A stretch of DNA of 64,000 nt from ZC4RG30 sp049841155. GTDB taxonomy: Bacteria > Pseudomonadota > Gammaproteobacteria > Steroidobacterales > Steroidobacteraceae. Of the stretch, positions 1 through 6,982 are shown piece after piece; position 1 is the stretch's first letter; each line of letters begins with the position of its first letter. The notes beneath the pieces are model-generated. The model searched no databases. It was not told where the DNA came from and was given only the letters and a program-made list of their open reading frames with translations. The position numbers were made by a program, and so were the translations under genes. Location of the stretch: positions 558,001-622,000 of the forward strand of contig JASGHI010000004.1 in NCBI GenBank assembly GCA_049841155.1, given 5' to 3'.

Positions 1-296
1 GCCTGGACTACGCCGGTGCGCTGGGTTCGCAGGTGGTGGCCGTGGCTGCGGGCGTGGTGACGCGGGCCGAAGGCCGCAACGGATATGGCAACCTGGTCGA
101 GATCAACCACGGCAATGGCTACGTCACGCGCTATGCCCACAACCAGCGGCTGCTGGTTGCCGTGGGCGATACGGTGGTCCGCGGCCAGGCGGTGGCCCTG
201 ATGGGTTCGACCGGCCGTTCCACCGGTCCGCATGTGCACTTCGAAGTGTTGCGCAATGGGCAGCAGGTGAACCCGCTGGCCTTCGTGAACCCCTGA
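1..296 (+). CDS. M23 family metallopeptidase, C-terminal part (5' end outside window)
   Basis: The reading frame is open from the first bases and stops at 296, so only the last 97 or so residues of a longer protein are present. They form the end of a LytM/M23 peptidase domain: a glycine-rich beta stretch, the first active-site histidine of that segment in RYAHN, and the HVHFEV H-x-H motif that binds zinc near the C-terminus. Family members cut peptidoglycan cross-links in the periplasm or activate amidases. An M23 gene just before secA is common in related gammaproteobacteria. The internal GTG at 33 is not a real start. The N-terminal part, which would show a signal peptide or coiled coil, is not visible. 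Confidence 0.9.
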   Translation, partial: LDYAGALGSQVVAVAAGVVTRAEGRNGYGNLVEINHGNGYVTRYAHNQRLLVAVGDTVVRGQAVALMGSTGRSTGPHVHFEVLRNGQQVNPLAFVNP

Positions 297-310
297 TCCA
301 GGGGTCTTTG
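289..310 (+). terminator. Hairpin overlapping the stop codon of the M23 gene
   Basis: ACCCCTG (289-295) pairs with CAGGGGT (299-305) across a 3-base loop and is followed by CTTTG. The stem overlaps the TGA stop. It resembles a short intrinsic terminator, but the T-run is weak. Confidence 0.4.
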
Positions 311-419
311 CTCCGCCGGGACGGCAAATTGTTCCGGGCGCCTCTTGCCCGCAGGCGTTGCCACCCCCAACTAAAGTAAAATGCTGCGTTCTGCGCCCCC
401 GATCCGAGGATAGATTCCC

Positions 420-3179
420 GTGCTCCAGCTATTGACGCGTGTTTTCGGCAGCCGCAACGAGCGCACTGTGCGCGGATATTCGCGCCTGGCGAAGGAGGCC
501 GGGGAGTTCGAGGCTTCCCTCCAGAAGCTCGACGACGCCCAGCTTGCCGGCAAGACGGCCGAGTTCCGCGAGCGGCTCCGGCAGGGAGCCACGCTCGACC
601 AGCTGCTGCCCGAGGCCTTCGCCGTGGTGCGCGAGACCGCGCGCCGCACGCTGGGCATGCGCCATTTCGACGTGCAGCTCATCGGCGGCATGACCCTGCA
701 CCAGGGGCGCATCTCGGAGATGCGCACCGGCGAGGGCAAGACGCTGATGGCGACGCTGCCGGCCTATCTGAACGCATTGCCGGCGCAGGGCGTTCACGTG
801 GTCACCGTGAACGAATACCTCGCGCAGCGCGATGCGGACTGGATGGCGCCGGTGTACCGCTTCCTGGGTCTCACCGTGGGCGTCATCCGCAACAGCCAGA
901 CCTCCGAGGAAAAGCGCGCCGCGTACGCCTGCGACATCACCTATGGCACCAACAACGAATTCGGCTTCGACTACCTGCGCGACAACCTCGCCTACCGCCT
1001 CGAGGACCGGGTGCAGCGCGGCCTGACCTTCGCCATCGTCGACGAGGTGGATTCCATCCTCATCGACGAGGCGCGCACGCCGCTGATCATCTCGGGTCCG
1101 GCAGAGGAAAGCACCGAGCTTTATCTTGCGATCAACAAGCTGGTGCCTTCGCTCCAGCGCCAGAAAGAAGAGGACGGCCCGGGCGATTTCTCCGTCGACG
1201 AGAAGGCGCGCCAGGTGCACGTGACGGAGGAAGGCCACGAGCACATCGAGGAGCTGATGCTGCAGCACGGCTTGCTGCGCGCGGGCGAGAGCCTTTACGA
1301 CGCGGCGAACATCCGCCTCATGCATCACCTCAATGCCGCGCTGCGCGCGCATTCGCTGTATCACCGCGACCACGAATACATCGTGCGCAACGGCGAGGTG
1401 GTGATCGTCGACGAGTTCACGGGCCGTACCATGCCCGGCCGCCGCTGGTCCGAGGGCCTGCACCAGGCGGTGGAGGCCAAGGAAGGCGTGCGCGTGCGCG
1501 AGGAGAACCAGACGGTTGCCTCGATCACCTTCCAGAACTACTTCCGCCTGTACAAGAAACTCTCGGGCATGACCGGCACGGCAGACACCGAAGCGCCGGA
1601 ATTCCTGCAGATCTACGGCCTCGAAGTGGTCGTGATCCCGACCCACAAACCGATGATCCGCAAGGACATGCCCGACCTCGTCTACCTGACGCAGGCCGAC
1701 AAGTTCAAGGCCATCATCGAGGACATCAAGGACTGCCAGTCGCGCAGCCAGCCGGTGCTGGTGGGTACCACATCCATCGAGTCTTCTGAACTGCTGGCCG
1801 GCGTGCTCAAGACCGAGGGCATCCGCCACGAAGTGCTCAACGCCAAGCAGCACGAGCGCGAGGCGCACATCATCGCCCAGGCCGGCCGTCCGGGCGCCGT
1901 GACCATCGCCACCAACATGGCCGGCCGCGGCACCGACATCCAGCTGGGCGGCAATTTCGAGGCCGAAATCGCCGATCTGGAGGCCGCCGGCGAAGCGGTG
2001 GATGCCGCGCGCCGCGAGGCGCTCAAGGCGGCCTGGCAGCAGCGCCACGACCAGGTGCTCTCTGCCGGCGGATTGCACATCATCGGTACCGAGCGCCACG
2101 AATCGCGCCGCATCGACAACCAGCTGCGCGGCCGCTCGGGCCGCCAGGGCGATCCGGGTTCCAGCCGCTTCTATCTATCGATGGAAGACCAGCTGATGCG
2201 CATTTTCGGCGACCCGAACCGCACCAAGCGTCTGCTGCAGATGGCGGGCATGAAGGAAGGCGAGGTCATCGAATCCGGCATGCTCACCCGCCAGATCGAG
2301 AAGGCGCAGCGCAAGGTGGAGTCGCACAACTTCGACATCCGCAAGCAGCTGCTGCTGTTCGATGACGTAGCCAATGACCAGCGCAAGGTGGTCTACCAGC
2401 AGCGCACCGAAATCCTCGGCACCGACGATCTCAGTGCGGCGGTCGCCAGCATGCGCGCCGACGCCGTCAATTCGCTGATCGACCAGTTCGTGCCGAAGCA
2501 GACCGGGCCGGCGGACTGGGACCTGGATGCACTGGCCGAGGCGCTCAAGCGCGATTTCAACACCGCGATCGATGGCCGGGCCTGGGTGGCCGAGAACAGT
2601 GAGCTCGACGAGACCACTTTCCGCGCCCGCACCGTCGAGGCCGTGCAGGCGCAGTACGCCCAGAAGGTCGAGCGCTTCGGCGCGCCGCTGCTGCGCCAGG
2701 TGGAGCGCGACGTGGTGCTGCGCACACTGGACCAGCACTGGCGCGAGCACCTGGCGGCGATGGATTACCTGCGCCAGGGCATTCACCTGCGCGGCTACGC
2801 GCAGAAGGACTACCGCTACGAATTCAAGCGCGAGGGTTTCGAGCTCTTCACCGCGATGCTCGACCACGTCAAGTTCGATGCCGCGTCGCTGCTGTGCAAG
2901 GTCGAGGTGCGCACGCAGGAGGACATCGAGCGCGAGGAGGCGCAGCAGCGCGAGCGGCTGATGCGGGCATTGCAGGCCCAGCATGCCGAAGCGCAGTCGG
3001 CGCTGGTGGCGCAGGGCGAGTCGGATGTGGCGCGCGACAGTGAGAGCATCTCGGCGGAGGCCCTCTCGAACATGGCGCCCTACGTGCGCGGTGAGCGCAA
3101 AGTGGGCCGCAACGAGCCCTGCCCCTGCGGTTCCGGCAAGAAATTCAAGCAATGCCATGGGGCGCTGGGCAACGGGTGA
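420..3179 (+). CDS. secA: Preprotein translocase ATPase SecA
   Basis: Motor ATPase that pushes unfolded preproteins through SecYEG across the inner membrane. At 919 residues the protein is full length. Seen in order: a DEAD-like motor with Walker A (RTGEGKT, near residue 105), the DEVDSILIDEARTPL segment, the preprotein cross-linking region, the second motor fold with NMAGRGTDI, the helical scaffold and wing, and a C-terminal zinc-binding SEC-C tail (CPCGSGKKFKQCHG) that contacts SecB and phospholipids. The start is GTG 420, supported by GAGGA at 406-410. mutT follows with overlapping start and stop, so the two are probably co-transcribed. Confidence 0.98.
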   Translation: MLQLLTRVFGSRNERTVRGYSRLAKEAGEFEASLQKLDDAQLAGKTAEFRERLRQGATLDQLLPEAFAVVRETARRTLGMRHFDVQLIGGMTLHQGRISEMRTGEGKTLMATLPAYLNALPAQGVHVVTVNEYLAQRDADWMAPVYRFLGLTVGVIRNSQTSEEKRAAYACDITYGTNNEFGFDYLRDNLAYRLEDRVQRGLTFAIVDEVDSILIDEARTPLIISGPAEESTELYLAINKLVPSLQRQKEEDGPGDFSVDEKARQVHVTEEGHEHIEELMLQHGLLRAGESLYDAANIRLMHHLNAALRAHSLYHRDHEYIVRNGEVVIVDEFTGRTMPGRRWSEGLHQAVEAKEGVRVREENQTVASITFQNYFRLYKKLSGMTGTADTEAPEFLQIYGLEVVVIPTHKPMIRKDMPDLVYLTQADKFKAIIEDIKDCQSRSQPVLVGTTSIESSELLAGVLKTEGIRHEVLNAKQHEREAHIIAQAGRPGAVTIATNMAGRGTDIQLGGNFEAEIADLEAAGEAVDAARREALKAAWQQRHDQVLSAGGLHIIGTERHESRRIDNQLRGRSGRQGDPGSSRFYLSMEDQLMRIFGDPNRTKRLLQMAGMKEGEVIESGMLTRQIEKAQRKVESHNFDIRKQLLLFDDVANDQRKVVYQQRTEILGTDDLSAAVASMRADAVNSLIDQFVPKQTGPADWDLDALAEALKRDFNTAIDGRAWVAENSELDETTFRARTVEAVQAQYAQKVERFGAPLLRQVERDVVLRTLDQHWREHLAAMDYLRQGIHLRGYAQKDYRYEFKREGFELFTAMLDHVKFDAASLLCKVEVRTQEDIEREEAQQRERLMRALQAQHAEAQSALVAQGESDVARDSESISAEALSNMAPYVRGERKVGRNEPCPCGSGKKFKQCHGALGNG

Positions 3180-3601
3180 CTGACCTTGCCACCGAGGCGC
3201 CGGGGCCCCGCCGCGTGGTGGCCGCGGCGCTGATCGACCGGCAGGCGCGCGTGCTCATCACCCAGCGTCCGGACGGCAAGTGGCAGGCTGGCCGCTGGGA
3301 GTTTCCGGGCGGGAAGGTCGAACCCGGCGAAGAGGAAGAAGCGGCGCTGCGCCGTGAGCTGCAAGAGGAACTGGGTGTACGCGTCGATGCGGCGCGCCGC
3401 CTTGCCGAGGTGACTCACGACTACGGCGACCGCCAGGTGCTGCTCGCGCTGTGGCTGGTGCAGCGCCATGAGGGCGAAGCGCGCGGTCTCGAGGGGCAGG
3501 CATTGCGCTGGGTTGGTTTCCGGGAACTCGCGGCGGCGGATCTGCTGGAGGCGGATGCGCCATTGCTGCCCGTACTGCAGGGGCTGATTGATGCGGGGTA
3601 G
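3176..3601 (+). CDS. mutT: Nudix hydrolase, MutT type (8-oxo-dGTP diphosphatase)
   Basis: A 141-residue Nudix protein. The Nudix box is complete: GGKVEPGEEEEAAL followed by RRELQEELGV, fitting GX5EX7REUXEEXGU. MutT removes oxidised guanine nucleotides from the pool and prevents A:T to C:G errors. The GTG at 3176 overlaps the secA stop (GTGA), the usual arrangement for translational coupling. An in-frame ATG at 3152 inside secA is the alternative start. The secA-mutT neighbourhood is conserved in this group of bacteria. No thiamine-phosphate synthase domain is fused at the C-terminus, unlike some Pseudomonas homologues. Confidence 0.9.
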   Translation: MTDLATEAPGPRRVVAAALIDRQARVLITQRPDGKWQAGRWEFPGGKVEPGEEEEAALRRELQEELGVRVDAARRLAEVTHDYGDRQVLLALWLVQRHEGEARGLEGQALRWVGFRELAAADLLEADAPLLPVLQGLIDAG

Positions 3602-3610
3602 ACTAGGGCC

Positions 3611-4003
3611 ATGAGCAATGAACCCCAGCTTCCCGAGATCAAATTCGACGCCGCCAGCCTCTATGAAGAGGTGGTGTTCACCGACCGCACCGCGGGCACC
3701 ATCCGGCGCCTGACGCCGGTACTGGCAAGCGGTGCGCCAGATCCCTCGCGTCCCGTGCTTTTCAGCGGACAGACCCAGTTGCTGACGCCCGGCGGCGTGC
3801 TGCCGCTGGGTTTCGAGATTGCCGCGGCCACCCTCGAAGAGGCCATCGGGAAATTCCCGGCGGCCGTGCGCGAGGCGCTGGAACAGGCCATTGAAGAGGC
3901 GCGGGAGATGCGGCGCGAGGCCTCGTCACGCATCGTGGTGCCAGATGCCGGTGGCATGCCGGGCATCGGCGGCGCTCCCGGCGGCGGACGCATCAAGCTG
4001 TAG
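3611..4003 (+). CDS. Conserved hypothetical protein
   Basis: A 130-residue acidic protein without signal peptide or membrane segment, so probably cytoplasmic. A central helical segment rich in Glu/Ala/Arg (about residues 75-108) is followed by a glycine-rich C-terminus. I do not recognise a family. It lies 9 bases after mutT and is closed by the hairpin at 4017-4050, so it looks like the last gene of a secA operon. No usable ribosome binding site precedes ATG 3611. A TAGACT hexamer ends 6 bases before the ATG and could be a -10 element for a leaderless transcript. Confidence 0.75.
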   Translation: MSNEPQLPEIKFDAASLYEEVVFTDRTAGTIRRLTPVLASGAPDPSRPVLFSGQTQLLTPGGVLPLGFEIAAATLEEAIGKFPAAVREALEQAIEEAREMRREASSRIVVPDAGGMPGIGGAPGGGRIKL

Positions 4004-4016
4004 CTTCTTAACAACA

Positions 4017-4055
4017 CGCCGGATGTCTGCTGCGTGACAGCAATCCGGCGAATTT
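4017..4055 (+). terminator. Hairpin terminator candidate after the secA-mutT group
   Basis: CGCCGGAT (4017-4024) pairs with ATCCGGCG (4043-4050). Inside it, TGCTG (4028-4032) pairs with CAGCA (4038-4042) around a 5-base loop. AATTTCC follows. The stem is strong and the T-run weak. Confidence 0.55.
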
Positions 4056-4100
4056 CCATGCGCCGGACTTGTCGCTTCGGTCCTTATTCCGCTACGCTCC

Positions 4101-4116
4101 GGCCTGCATGCAGGCC
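4101..4116. repeat. Perfect 16-bp palindrome upstream of the first TonB receptor
   Basis: GGCCTGCATGCAGGCC reads the same on both strands. It lies about 185 bases before the receptor start, in an otherwise empty 298-base spacer. It could be an operator or part of a transcript hairpin. No regulator is assigned. Confidence 0.5.
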
Positions 4117-4301
4117 AACATAATGCCGTCAGGTGAACTGGTGCGAGCCGTCAAGGCGCGCAGGAGCTCCCTTCTGTTGGCAAAAAAACAACATCCCTGC
4201 ATGGGCATCTTTGACTGTCTCGCGAGTCTCGTCGTCTCAACTTGATCGATACGGAGCAGTCCGCCGTTGCGGATCGTGTTCCAGAAACAGGGAGAATTTG
4301 T

Positions 4302-6338
4302 ATGAAGAAGAACGTATTGCCCTCAGCGGGGGCAGTGCTTTGCGCTGCTTCCATTTCGGGCATTGCCATGGCCCAGGAGTCCATTCCGGTCATCGAGGAA
4401 GTGATCGTGACCGCGCAGCGCAGCGCGGAGAGCATCCAGAAAGTGTCGCAGAGCATCACCGCGATCAGCGGCAGCGATCTGGAGCAGCTGGGTGTGCGCA
4501 ATGCAGCGGACCTCGCCGGAGTGGTCCCGGGCGTGAACATCAAGCAGGGCGGAACGCCGGCGGTGTTCATCCGCGGCGTCGGCACCAGCAACTCATCGGT
4601 GACCGGCGACCAGGGCGTGGCGTTGCACATCGACGGCATTCCCCAGTCGCGCGCCACGGCGTTCAGCGCCGGCCTGTTCGACCTCGAGCGGGTGGAGGTG
4701 CTGAAAGGCCCGCAGGGCACCCTGTACGGCCGCGGCTCGATCGGCGGCAGCATCAACGTCATCACGGCGGCACCGAAGGCGGATTTCGAGGCCGCAGGTT
4801 CGGCGGAGTTCGGCAACTACGGCCTGTTCCGCTCGCAGGGCATGATCAATGTCCCGCTGCACGAGGCCACTTCGACGGGGGTCCGCCTGTCCTTCGCCAG
4901 CGAAAGCCGCGACGGCTATGCCAGCAACGGCGGCGACGACATGCACAACAGCGCCCTGCGTCTGCGTGCCCGGAGCAAGCCGATCGAGCCGCTGACGCTC
5001 GATCTGAGCACCTTCATCTTCCGCTACAACAACACGGGCCTGGCGAATTATCCGCTGCGCACCTACTCCGCGACGAAGGTGGCCGATCCGGGAAACTGGC
5101 GTTCCTTCATCGACCTGCGCCAGGGCTATGACGATCTGGACATCCGCGAAATCGCGCTGAACGTCGACTACGACCTGGGCTTCGGCGTGCTGACCGTGCT
5201 GCCGTCGTACGCGGAAATCAAGAACCGCTCCGACCGTCCGACTCTCGCCACGCTCAACGGTGTTGTGGGCTCGAACAATTTCAGCTGGCAGGATCTGGAT
5301 TCCACCACCAAGACGCAGGAGGTGCGCCTTGCCGCTCCGGCCGGCGCGCGCATCAAGTGGGTCGCCGGTGCCTTCCACGGGTTCGAGAAGAACCGCTACG
5401 CGGTGAGCAACGGCCTGACCGCCGGTTACCTGAGCACCGATTCGACCGGCTTCTTTGCCCAGACCACGGTGCCGATCACCGATGCCTTCCGCGTCGTTGC
5501 CGGCGCCCGCCAGAGCAGGGAAAAGAAGGACCAGTACACCATCCAGGGCCTGCACTTCTCGGCCGACTGGAAGGTGTTCAACTACCGCGCGTCACTCGAG
5601 TACGACCTGCGCCCGCAGTCGATGATCTACGGCACCGTGGCAACGGGCTTCAAGGCCGGCGGCTTCTTCACTTCCGTTGCGCCGAACTGGTTCGACCCTG
5701 AAGAGGCGACCGTCTACGAGATCGGCAGCAAGAACCGGTTCATGAACGGCAGCCTGCAGCTGAATCTGGCAGCGTACTTCTCGAAATACGACAAGTACCA
5801 GGTGAACAACACCATCGTCGCCGCGTTCCCGGGCGCGACGACCCAGGGCGTGTTCAACGGCGGCGCGGCCGAGGTGAAGGGCGGCGAAGCGGAGTTGATC
5901 TGGCAGTTCCTTCCCGCTGACCGCGTCAATTTCTCGGTGAACTACTCGGACGGCAAGTTCACGACCATCACCGTGGTGGGAACGACGGCCAAGGTGGGCG
6001 ACAGACTGCCTTCGACGGCCGAGTTCTCGAGCAACCTGGCGTACACGCACGACTTCACGTTGCAGTCGGGCATGCTGAGCGCGCGCGCCGAGATGCACTA
6101 CGAAACGGATTCGTGGATCAGCCTGAACCACGATGCCTTCAGCCGGCAGAAGGCCTACACCAAGTCGAACCTCTCGCTGACCTACACGCCGAGCGAGTCC
6201 AAGTGGCAGTTGCAGGCCTGGGTGCGGAACATCGAGGACGTGGCCGTGCGCACCAACATCAATGCCACGCTCAACAACGAAACCATAAACCTTGCTCCGC
6301 CGCGCACCTACGGCTTGACCATCTCGGCCAAGCTGTAA
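4302..6338 (+). CDS. TonB-dependent outer-membrane receptor
   Basis: A 678-residue receptor that imports a bulky ligand (siderophore, vitamin, sugar or peptide) across the outer membrane with TonB-ExbB-ExbD energy. ATG 4302 is chosen because GGAGA (4291-4295) precedes it. The protein begins with a signal peptide ending near AMA-Q (about residue 24), then a TonB-box-like EEVIVTAQR, a plug domain with VFIRGVG, IDGIPQ and the ERVEVLKGPQGTLYG signature, and a beta-barrel ending at the C-terminus. The VIVTAQR start resembles receptors that are expanded in Sphingomonads and Steroidobacter-like bacteria and take up diverse organic compounds. No exporter or surface lipoprotein neighbours it, so the ligand cannot be read from context. 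Confidence 0.92.
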   Translation: MKKNVLPSAGAVLCAASISGIAMAQESIPVIEEVIVTAQRSAESIQKVSQSITAISGSDLEQLGVRNAADLAGVVPGVNIKQGGTPAVFIRGVGTSNSSVTGDQGVALHIDGIPQSRATAFSAGLFDLERVEVLKGPQGTLYGRGSIGGSINVITAAPKADFEAAGSAEFGNYGLFRSQGMINVPLHEATSTGVRLSFASESRDGYASNGGDDMHNSALRLRARSKPIEPLTLDLSTFIFRYNNTGLANYPLRTYSATKVADPGNWRSFIDLRQGYDDLDIREIALNVDYDLGFGVLTVLPSYAEIKNRSDRPTLATLNGVVGSNNFSWQDLDSTTKTQEVRLAAPAGARIKWVAGAFHGFEKNRYAVSNGLTAGYLSTDSTGFFAQTTVPITDAFRVVAGARQSREKKDQYTIQGLHFSADWKVFNYRASLEYDLRPQSMIYGTVATGFKAGGFFTSVAPNWFDPEEATVYEIGSKNRFMNGSLQLNLAAYFSKYDKYQVNNTIVAAFPGATTQGVFNGGAAEVKGGEAELIWQFLPADRVNFSVNYSDGKFTTITVVGTTAKVGDRLPSTAEFSSNLAYTHDFTLQSGMLSARAEMHYETDSWISLNHDAFSRQKAYTKSNLSLTYTPSESKWQLQAWVRNIEDVAVRTNINATLNNETINLAPPRTYGLTISAKL

Positions 6339-6356
6339 GGCGTCTCTGCGCTGGTT

Positions 6357-6388
6357 GGCTCCCCGGACACTGGATGGTCCGGGGAGCC
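6357..6388 (+). terminator. Perfect 12-bp hairpin after the first TonB receptor
   Basis: GGCTCCCCGGAC (6357-6368) pairs perfectly with GTCCGGGGAGCC (6377-6388) across an 8-base loop, 19 bases after the stop codon. No clear T-run follows, so it may pause or stabilise the 3' end of the message as well as terminate. Confidence 0.5.
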
Positions 6389-6578
6389 GCCGGCTCGAGT
6401 GCCATTCTCTTCAACCCTCTATTTCCAAGTGATCCGCGATAACCAGGGGCGGGCATACTTGTGCCCTCATTCAGTGTAGGTTTGATAGCTGCCGTAGCAG
6501 GGAAATACGGCTTTTCTGGCGCGAGCAGAGCGCTGGCTCGCACGTGTCAGTCTCAACGTGACTGGCATGAAACTTGCT

Positions 6579-6606
6579 TTGAGATTGCCTGGATAGGCGT
6601 TATAAA
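6579..6606 (+). promoter_or_regulatory. Sigma-70-type promoter upstream of the receptor remnant and second receptor
   Basis: TTGAGA (6579-6584) and TATAAA (6601-6606) each match the consensus at 5 of 6 bases, with 16 bases between them. Transcription would start near 6613, giving a leader of about 370 bases before the intact receptor at 6983. Confidence 0.5.
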
Positions 6607-6755
6607 GTCGATCGCGGGTGCTGGATCCGGCTTGCAGCAGAATCTGTACGGCAGATGGTGAGCTTTGCCAGATTTTCTTGAAGACTGTAGTCTCTATGCA
6701 GCACAGCGTCTCGCGTTCGTGGGATCTGGGCTCAATAAAGAACTTGGGGGAAACA

Positions 6756-6922
6756 ATGAAGGCGGAGAGAGGCTCATCTCCACGGCGGCGCTATGCGTTG
6801 CCGGCTGGGGTGAGGTCGCAATGGCCCGGGACTCAACTTCTGTTCTTGGCGAAGTGACAGTCACTGCGCAGCGCATGTCCATCGACCACTTGCCTCTGCA
6901 CACCCGGCCCGATGCGGCTTGA
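6756..6922 (+). pseudogene. Remnant of a TonB-receptor N-terminus (start, signal peptide, TonB box)
   Basis: ATG 6756 follows CTTGGGGGAAACA, which closely resembles the CTTTGGGAGAAAACA before the intact receptor at 6983. Read from this ATG the frame begins MKAERG and stops at 6857. In the frame one base away the sequence continues LISTAALCVAGWG, then SVLGEVTVTAQRM, which is a signal-peptide end and TonB box typical of this receptor family. It stops at 6922. This looks like a receptor gene start broken by a frameshift and deletion of everything after the TonB box. A new small exported peptide is a less likely reading. Confidence 0.5.
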
Positions 6923-6982
6923 TTAAGTGCCATTCGTCCATCAGTAATTCCGCGCATTCTTCGTAAACTTTGGGAGAAAACA

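Larger units (their letters stand above)
6339..6982. other. 644-base intergenic region between two TonB receptors
   Basis: It contains the hairpin at 6357-6388, a promoter at 6579-6606 and the remnant at 6756-6922. The rest is less GC-rich than the surroundings and I see no further gene or RNA in it. Confidence 0.6.

Noticed and set aside
429..2099. 556-residue open frame antisense to secA
   Set aside because: Shadow frame; secA is unambiguous.
6461..6661. 66-residue frame in the intergenic region between TonB receptors
   Set aside because: No ribosome binding site, no recognisable motif, and it runs across the promoter at 6579-6606.
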